Positions 59,138 to 64,000 of a DNA stretch of 64,000 nucleotides are shown here, piece after piece. Numbering within the stretch: the stretch's first letter is position 1; each line of letters opens with the position of its first letter. The notes under the pieces were generated by a model, which ran no database searches, had not been told where the DNA came from, and saw only the letters and a list, made by a program, of their open reading frames with translations. Source of the stretch: Bacillus sp. AFS015802 (GTDB lineage Bacteria > Bacillota > Bacilli > Bacillales > Bacillaceae_B); assembly GCF_002561455.1 (NCBI RefSeq), contig NZ_NTUP01000003.1, forward strand, positions 94,827-158,826, read 5' to 3'. The translations under genes and the position numbers were made by a program.

Positions 59138-59361
59138 TTTATGAGTCCTCCTAATAGACCTTCATGTATGAAAGTTTTCCCGTGAAGGATACAATTTTAT
59201 GTATAAAGAATGGTTATTTTCATCAAAGGGGTACGATTGAAGTATGGAGGAATTGATATAATTCCATTCTTTTTAAAAAAATTCATCTGATTTTCACGGG
59301 ATTTTCATTTATACCATTTAGACTGAGGATATATTTCACCATCTCATTAGGAGTAAAAACA

Positions 59362-59943
59362 ATGAAATCTAAACCAAAAAACAGTAAACAACCATCTTTT
59401 TTATCTAGTACGATCCCTAATCCTAAAGAACGAAAGACCGTGGCCGTTTCTCTCACTTTATGCCTTTGCTTAGCCGGTGCAGGTCTCCTCCTCATTTTCG
59501 TTTATAATGGGATGCTCATGAGGATGGATAAGGACACCTACAAAGAATTCCTCAAACAATTCGGGTCTGTTGCAAGAATCATTTATTTTGTCGTCCTCAG
59601 TATCTTTCCGGTATTTTTATTAATGAAATGGAAGGGCTTAAAAGGGGTGAAGTGGCGGGATATTGAAATAAAACCCCTAATTCAATTTGCTGGCAGGTAC
59701 TTAAGGAAGTGGCATGTGCCACTGGCGCTTTTGGCAACGGCAGGTATCATGTTACATGGGGTTCTGGCAATCAACAGGGATTTTCATTGGGATTTTACAA
59801 ATATGACGGGCATCTTATCGAGTGTTGTTCTTTTGTTCCTGGTGGTTATGGGCTTTAAGCGATTTAAAAGGAAGGACCGATCATGGCATTTAAAGCTTGC
59901 CATCACTTTTACCGTATTGTTTATGATTCACGCATCATTTTGA
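59362..59943 (+). CDS. Four-helix membrane protein, possible b-type cytochrome
   Basis: The 193-residue protein has a polar N-tail and four or five hydrophobic helices. Two helices carry paired histidines: WHVPLALLATAGIMLHG (~115-130) and WHLKLAITFTVLFMIHAS (~176-192), each His pair 13-14 residues apart. That spacing is typical of two His ligands per helix in ferric-reductase-like or YedZ-like heme b domains. No FAD/NAD domain is present. TTAGGAGTAAAAACA precedes the ATG. Function is inferred only. Confidence 0.7.
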   Translation: MKSKPKNSKQPSFLSSTIPNPKERKTVAVSLTLCLCLAGAGLLLIFVYNGMLMRMDKDTYKEFLKQFGSVARIIYFVVLSIFPVFLLMKWKGLKGVKWRDIEIKPLIQFAGRYLRKWHVPLALLATAGIMLHGVLAINRDFHWDFTNMTGILSSVVLLFLVVMGFKRFKRKDRSWHLKLAITFTVLFMIHASF

Positions 59944-59954
59944 TCTGACAAGAC

Positions 59955-59990
59955 AAAAAGGTTATCGCAAACACTTGCGATAACCTTTTC
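59955..59990. terminator. Terminator between the membrane gene and the acetyltransferase gene
   Basis: AAAAGGTTATCGCAA and TTGCGATAACCTTTT form a 15-bp perfect stem with a short loop and A/T ends. Confidence 0.92.
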
Positions 59991-59999
59991 TTCTGTATT

Positions 60000-60557
60000 C
60001 TATGCTTCAAGGGCCTGCTCTTCATCCGGAGACTGCTGAAGCTGATATAAATAGAGTGTGTACAAATCTTTAGGGATTTCATATAAGTCATAAACCTCTT
60101 CTTGTGCATTCAATTGATCATAAAGAGATTTCCTGGATTCATTGGCTTTTACGACATAAGGAAGCTTTTCTGCGGCCTTTTGTGAGCGGGTATTCACTTT
60201 TCTGATTCTCATGAAGATGGTCTCCATCCCCAGTTCAAAAAACAACTCAGAAAAGAATGCATCCTTCGCAGGCTGGTTATATCCTTTGCCGTGGAAGGGC
60301 TTGCCGATCCACGTTCCTAGGAAACCTGCATTTTCCTGGATGTCAAACAGATTGATGGTACCGATAGGGTTGCCCCACTCGTCCAAAATCGTGCGGGAAA
60401 TAAGCTCACCGCGTTCTTCTGCTTCAATGGTTTGTTTCGTCAAGAAAAGAAGTTCCTCATAGGACTGTGCCTTTTGGCGCACAAAAGGGAAGACATCCGG
60501 GTGCACCATCAGGTCATAGAGTTCATGACACTCATGTAATTCACGTTTCTTGATCAT
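60000..60557 (-). CDS. GNAT family N-acetyltransferase
   Basis: The 185-residue protein is a RimJ/RimL-like GNAT with LYDLMVHPDVFPFVRQKA near 13, WGNPIGTINLFDIQENAGFLGTWIGKP near 60, and the acetyl-CoA loop HGKGYNQPAKDAFFSELF near 90. A C-terminal acidic extension (about 145-185) is unusual. The start ATG at 60557 has its AGGAGGG ribosome site inside a stable hairpin at the end of a structured leader. The substrate is unknown. Confidence 0.88.
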   Translation of the reverse strand: MIKKRELHECHELYDLMVHPDVFPFVRQKAQSYEELLFLTKQTIEAEERGELISRTILDEWGNPIGTINLFDIQENAGFLGTWIGKPFHGKGYNQPAKDAFFSELFFELGMETIFMRIRKVNTRSQKAAEKLPYVVKANESRKSLYDQLNAQEEVYDLYEIPKDLYTLYLYQLQQSPDEEQALEA

Positions 60558-60558
60558 A

Positions 60559-60690
60559 GTAGACCCTCCTTGAGGGCAGTCTACTTGCGTACGATCCCAC
60601 CCTCGAAATTTTTAAATGGTAACTAAAAAATTTCGGGGTGGGAATCGAACCCACTAAGACCAGTCAAGAAACTGGTGGCGCACCTTTTGC
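60559..60690 (-). ncRNA. Structured leader with tRNA-like T-arm upstream of the acetyltransferase
   Basis: Reading on the minus strand: a GGTG-CGC-CACC loop (60684-60674) and ACCAGT-TTCTTG-ACTGGT hairpin (60676-60659). A perfect T-arm GTGGG-TTCGATT-CCCAC follows (60654-60638), then CCCGAAATTTTTT. The CCCACCC...CGAAATTTTT stretch (60642-60626) can instead pair over 17 bp with AAAAATTTCGAGGGTGGG (60613-60596). Last is a hairpin GTAGA/TCTAC plus CCCTC/GAGGG (60584-60559) that covers the ribosome site. It may be a riboregulator, or an independent tRNA-like RNA of the kind described as tRNAOther in B. cereus; the match to that RNA is from memory and unchecked. It cannot fold as a normal tRNA. Confidence 0.55.
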
Positions 60691-60836
60691 CTTCCCTTCA
60701 TTACAGTCGCTAAAATATATGAATAGATCGCGTCATTGTAACCGGAAATATATTATCCATCTGTATCATATACGAAATATCTCAAAAAGGAAATAGCTAA
60801 AATGCTGATTTTTGAAGAAAATTTTTAACAAATTTT

Positions 60837-61967
60837 CTACACGTTTTGATAAGCGATTTCCCCATTCACAAATGTCAGCATGGGCTTGGCCATAAAGTGG
60901 AATGGGTGATGGCTCCAAAGGACTAAATCCGCATCTTTATTCTCCTCGATACTTCCGACCCGGTCTGATACACCAAGGTTTCTCGCAGGCAGGATCGTGA
61001 TTCCTTCCAATGCTTTATGTTCATCCATCCCTTCCCGCACAGCAATCGCTGCACACATATTTAAATACTGAATCGGAGTGTACGGGTGATCGGTGGTAAT
61101 GGATACTTCGACACCGGCTTCCGTCAATTTCTGATAGGTGATCCAGCTCTTATTCTTGAGCTCGACCTTTGACCGTCTTGTGAAGGTGGGTCCGACAGAA
61201 ACCTTTAAGTTTCTCCCGTGAAGTTCTTCTGAGATAAGGTGGCCTTCCGTACAATGTTCAATCCGCAGGTCGAGGTTGAATTCTTCTGCAAAACGGACCG
61301 CCGATAATATATCATCCGCACGGTGAGCGTGGATCCGAACCGGGATTTCACGTTTTAGAGCGGATACGAGCGGTGCTACTCTTAGTTCCTCGGGCTGATC
61401 ACAATATTTAGCGGAGAAAAAGGCTTCCCTGAGCATTCCCATAATACCCATTCTCGTAATGGAATCGTTGTTTCCATTACTATGGATCCGTTTGGGGTTC
61501 TCACCCAAGGCAATCTTCAATCCGGAGGTTTCTTTGATCAGCATGGATCTGATGTTAGAGCCATGGGTTTTGATTACCGCAGTGGTGCCGCCGATCACGT
61601 TTGCGCTCCCTGGCATGACATTCACGGTGGTGACACCGTATTTTAGGGCATCTTTAAAGCCGGGGTCCAATGGATATACCCCGTCAAAGGCCCGGATGTG
61701 GGGAGTCATCGGTTCGATGGTTTCATTGGCGTCATTCCCAGCCCAGCCTGTGCCTTCGTCATAAAGACCTAAATGAGTGTGGGCGTCAATGAAACCAGGA
61801 AAAAGAAATTTCCCCTGACAATCATATACGGAAGCATGGGGATATCCATCCACTTCATGCGGGAAGATCTTTTGGATTTTTCCGTCTATTATAAGTAAAG
61901 AGCCGTTTTGGATGGGCTTTGATGTAATGGGGTAGATGGTTACATTTTTTAAAAGTATGGAATTCAT
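60837..61967 (-). CDS. Amidohydrolase (imidazolonepropionase-like)
   Basis: The 376-residue amidohydrolase-superfamily enzyme has the HxH metal motif GFIDAHTHLGLYDEG near 57. Further ligands are in IPVRIHAHRADD (~210), LRIEHCTEGHLI (~235) and the catalytic Asp in SITTDHPYTP (~288). The C-terminal GSIEENKDADLVLWSHHPF is typical of the subgroup containing cytosine, Xaa-Pro and imidazolonepropionase-like hydrolases. The exact substrate is unknown. AAAGGATTAACT precedes the ATG. Confidence 0.9.
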   Translation of the reverse strand: MNSILLKNVTIYPITSKPIQNGSLLIIDGKIQKIFPHEVDGYPHASVYDCQGKFLFPGFIDAHTHLGLYDEGTGWAGNDANETIEPMTPHIRAFDGVYPLDPGFKDALKYGVTTVNVMPGSANVIGGTTAVIKTHGSNIRSMLIKETSGLKIALGENPKRIHSNGNNDSITRMGIMGMLREAFFSAKYCDQPEELRVAPLVSALKREIPVRIHAHRADDILSAVRFAEEFNLDLRIEHCTEGHLISEELHGRNLKVSVGPTFTRRSKVELKNKSWITYQKLTEAGVEVSITTDHPYTPIQYLNMCAAIAVREGMDEHKALEGITILPARNLGVSDRVGSIEENKDADLVLWSHHPFHFMAKPMLTFVNGEIAYQNV

Positions 61968-62030
61968 AGTTAATCCTTTCGTGAGGCTTGTTTCCTTCTT
62001 ATTTTAAACAATTTTAAGCGAAAAAAGAAG

Positions 62031-62630
62031 TCAATCCACCCTTTTATTTCTTCTCTTGGAATAAATCAGGTATAAAAGCGTTGTAATGACAGCTATGAGA
62101 CTGAGTGGTTTAATGTAGCGCATTCCGATGACTTCTATATGCTCCCAGTGTGTACCGAGCTCCATCCCGATAATCATAAACAACAGGGTCCAGGGAAGCA
62201 TGGCAGCAAAGGTATATAGACAAAATATAGAAAGAGGCATGCGGCTGATACCGGCGGGGATGCTGATGGCATGGCGTACGATCGGAATAAATCGAGCCGT
62301 GAAAATCACAATGGTCCCATGCTTCTCGAACCATTTCTCAGCCGCAAGAATATGTTTCGGATGAATCAGTAAGTATTTGCCGTATTTTTCAAAGAACGGT
62401 CTGCCTCCATAATAACCAAGCCAGTAAAGAAATATTTGAGCAACAGTCCCCCCGATGACTCCGCTCAAGAAAGCTCCTATGAAAGTAAGCTTGCCGCCAC
62501 TTACCATAAAGCCCGCATAGCTCAGGACGAGCTCACTGGGGATGACTTCAATCATCAGAGCAAGTGAAATCCCTATATATCCCAAATCGGTCAGAAGTGT
62601 AAGGATGTGTATAACCCATTCATGGCTCAT
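62031..62630 (-). CDS. DedA family membrane protein
   Basis: The 199-residue protein has five or six helices, two of them re-entrant. DedA/SNARE-associated marks are ALMIEVIPSELVLSYAGFMVS (~25), GGTVAQIFLYWLGYYGGRPFFEKYGK (~60), and the FTARFIPIVRHAISIPAGISRMPL block (~110). Some DedA proteins flip undecaprenyl phosphate or phosphatidylethanolamine. It follows uppP by 10 nt, and the AGGAGGAAAACG ribosome site lies in that gap, so the two form an operon in lipid-carrier recycling. Confidence 0.92.
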   Translation of the reverse strand: MSHEWVIHILTLLTDLGYIGISLALMIEVIPSELVLSYAGFMVSGGKLTFIGAFLSGVIGGTVAQIFLYWLGYYGGRPFFEKYGKYLLIHPKHILAAEKWFEKHGTIVIFTARFIPIVRHAISIPAGISRMPLSIFCLYTFAAMLPWTLLFMIIGMELGTHWEHIEVIGMRYIKPLSLIAVITTLLYLIYSKRRNKRVD

Positions 62631-62640
62631 CGTTTTCCTC

Positions 62641-63426
62641 CTACATAAATCCTGAATATTGAAGAATGAGAATCAAGAGGCCCAAAGCCCAAACGTAATA
62701 GGAGAATATTTTCAGAGAATGCTTTTTCAAGAAATTCACCATCGTCACAATGGCAAAATAGCCGAACACAGCCGCGCTGACCGTTCCGATGGCTAAACTT
62801 GAGAAGGGGATTGTTTCCACTCTGCCTCCCATCATTTCTTTCCCTTGCAGCACAATGCCTCCTAAAATGGCAGGGGTGGAGAGTAGAAACGAGAAATAGG
62901 CGGCTGTTTCCCGGTCCAGTTTCCGGAATAATCCTGCGGCTATCGTTAAGCCGGACCTTGAAAGGGCAGGGAATATGGCGGCTGCCTGAAAGCTCCCGAT
63001 CACCAGTGCGTCTGTATAGGAAAGGTCATCAAGCTTTTTGTAGCCGTTTTTTACACCATCGGCCACATACATAATGCATCCCGTCGCAAGGAATTCCCAC
63101 CCGATCGTTGATCCGGTCTTTGAGATTGAGTCAAAGAAGTCTTCGAACAAAAAGCCGACAATCACAGCCGGTATCGTCCCGATTATGAGAATCCATGATA
63201 ATTTGCTGAAAGGGTGTCTTACCATATAGAGAAGTTCCTTTTGATATACAACCAAAACAGCGATCAATGTGCCGATATGAAGCATCGTATCCAGGAATAG
63301 CCCCGCTTCCTCAAGACCGAACGTCAGTCTTCCGAGATACAGGTGCCCTGTGCTCGATATGGGGAGGAACTCTGTTAAGCCTTGGATGATTCCCAGAATG
63401 AAAGCTTCAAATTTATTCATCTTCAT
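62641..63426 (-). CDS. uppP: Undecaprenyl-diphosphatase UppP (BacA)
   Basis: The 261-residue membrane enzyme dephosphorylates undecaprenyl-PP to recycle the lipid carrier. Motif 1 is GIIQGLTEFLPISSTGHLYL near 12 and motif 2 is FPALSRSGLTIAAGLFRKL near 155. About seven or eight helices are predicted. AAAGGTAGTG precedes ATG 63426; ATG 63420 gives MNKFEAF and is an alternative. Its partner dedA follows in the same operon. Confidence 0.95.
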   Translation of the reverse strand: MKMNKFEAFILGIIQGLTEFLPISSTGHLYLGRLTFGLEEAGLFLDTMLHIGTLIAVLVVYQKELLYMVRHPFSKLSWILIIGTIPAVIVGFLFEDFFDSISKTGSTIGWEFLATGCIMYVADGVKNGYKKLDDLSYTDALVIGSFQAAAIFPALSRSGLTIAAGLFRKLDRETAAYFSFLLSTPAILGGIVLQGKEMMGGRVETIPFSSLAIGTVSAAVFGYFAIVTMVNFLKKHSLKIFSYYVWALGLLILILQYSGFM

Positions 63427-63633
63427 CACTACCTTTCTGTGCGTCTAGGGACAAACTCCTTTCATATACATATATTCCATACCTTTCTGTTTCATGAGGG
63501 ATGTCCGGAAGAATCAAAAAGATCTTATCAGGAAAATCATAGGAATGGATGAAACTTTATGAGGGTAAATACGTAAATATAGAAGGGGATACACCCGTAT
63601 CTCTGTATAGAGAATGAACAGGGAGGAATTGAC

Positions 63634-63957
63634 ATGCCGACAAAAGATGAAAGAATGATGGCTGCTCTTATCTATATCTTAAGCTTCTTCACAGTATTCA
63701 TCGGGCCATTGGTCATCTGGCTCGTTAAAAAGGACGAATCGGAGTTTGTGGATTTTCATGGGAAGGAATACTTCAATTTTCTCATTTCATATGCCGTTTA
63801 CGGCTTGGTAAGCTCGATTCTGATGGTGGTATTAATCGGGTTCGTATTGGCTCCGATCGTAGGTCTCCTGGCACTTATCTTCACCATCCTCGGTGCCGTA
63901 AAAGCCTACGAAGGCGAACATTACCACATCCCGACAGTCTTTCGATTGCTTAAATAA
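63634..63957 (+). CDS. DUF4870 membrane protein
   Basis: The 107-residue protein begins MPTKDERMMAALIYILSFFT and has three hydrophobic helices. It shows the DUF4870 features GPLVIWLVKKDESEFVDFHGKEYFNF and the end AYEGEHYHIPTVFRLLK. These are small membrane proteins of unknown function. CAGGGAGGAATTGAC precedes the ATG. The last 43 bases of the window hold nothing I can identify. Confidence 0.92.
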   Translation: MPTKDERMMAALIYILSFFTVFIGPLVIWLVKKDESEFVDFHGKEYFNFLISYAVYGLVSSILMVVLIGFVLAPIVGLLALIFTILGAVKAYEGEHYHIPTVFRLLK

Positions 63958-64000
63958 ACAACAAGAGAACTCATGGCACTTTAGACTAACCTAAATTAAT

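Noticed and set aside
60585..60604. A standard T-box riboswitch
   Set aside because: GAGGGTGGGATCG resembles the T-box, but no stem I with specifier loop and no terminator were found. It is kept only as a note.
60620..60700. A normal tRNA gene
   Set aside because: Only the T-arm fits. The middle hairpin has a 6-nt loop and the acceptor strands do not pair, so I list it as a tRNA-like leader.

Overview
The window is a contiguous piece of a low-to-mid GC Bacillaceae chromosome, most like a Bacillus/Rossellomorea-type spore former. Strong AGGAGG-type ribosome sites, frequent TTG/GTG starts, hairpin-plus-T terminators, sporulation genes (spo0M, a YjcZ peptide) and carotenoid-tailoring genes support this. 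Gene order matches two B. subtilis neighbourhoods joined together: the ugtP-ypgQ-ypgR-brxA-ypiP-ypjP-thy-dfrA-ypkP-yplQ-ypmP-ypmR-ypmS-msrA/B-ypqE region, and the yodT-yodS-yodR-yodQ-yodP-kamA-yokU-yozE-yodN-yozD-yodL-deoD-yodJ-ctpA region. There is no rRNA, prophage, transposase or CRISPR array.

Layout: 1-8.8 kb holds ugtP (partial), fhs, a DegV protein, ypgQ, an ABC-F ATPase of the YfmR type, ypgR, bacilliredoxin brxA and a ypiP methyltransferase. 8.8-16.3 kb holds ypjP, a 160-bp intergenic repeat, a Pro-Pro-endopeptidase-like metallopeptidase, thyA-dfrA, plsC, yplQ, an SRAP protein, ypmP, a second DegV and a PCYCGC lipoprotein. 16.4-26 kb holds a nucleoside hydrolase, ypmR-ypmS, a DUF4397 protein, an RsgA-type GTPase behind a leader-peptide attenuator, msrA-msrB, a PTS IIA protein, a DUF502 protein, a YjcZ peptide and a chemoreceptor. 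26-33 kb is the lysine 2,3-aminomutase operon. 33-42.5 kb has many small yod genes, a histidine-rich peptide/kinase/spo0M operon, deoD, yodJ and ctpA. 42.6-53 kb has an LCP protein, a COG0523 GTPase, a marR-MFS efflux pair, a YkwD-like CAP protein, an SDR and a MATE pump. 53-57.1 kb is a four-gene carotenoid-tailoring operon, followed by a second-type MurG. 58.6-64 kb has a frameshifted membrane gene, a heme-b-like membrane protein, an acetyltransferase behind a structured tRNA-like leader, an amidohydrolase, dedA-uppP and a DUF4870 protein.

The most unusual signals are these: (1) at 19945-20120, a 29-codon leader peptide whose stop codon lies in a hairpin that competes with a terminator directly upstream of an RsgA-type GTPase; (2) at 60559-60690 (minus strand), a leader with a perfect tRNA T-arm, a 17-bp competing stem and a hairpin hiding the ribosome site of an acetyltransferase; (3) a histidine-rich peptide and a eukaryotic-type kinase co-transcribed with spo0M; (4) a 9-bp inverted repeat shared by face-to-face ugtP/fhs promoters; (5) a membrane gene broken at a run of seven T; and (6) several well-formed genes of 25-56 codons that sit in intergenic gaps. 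Functions are inferred by reading the sequence against known families; no search was run.
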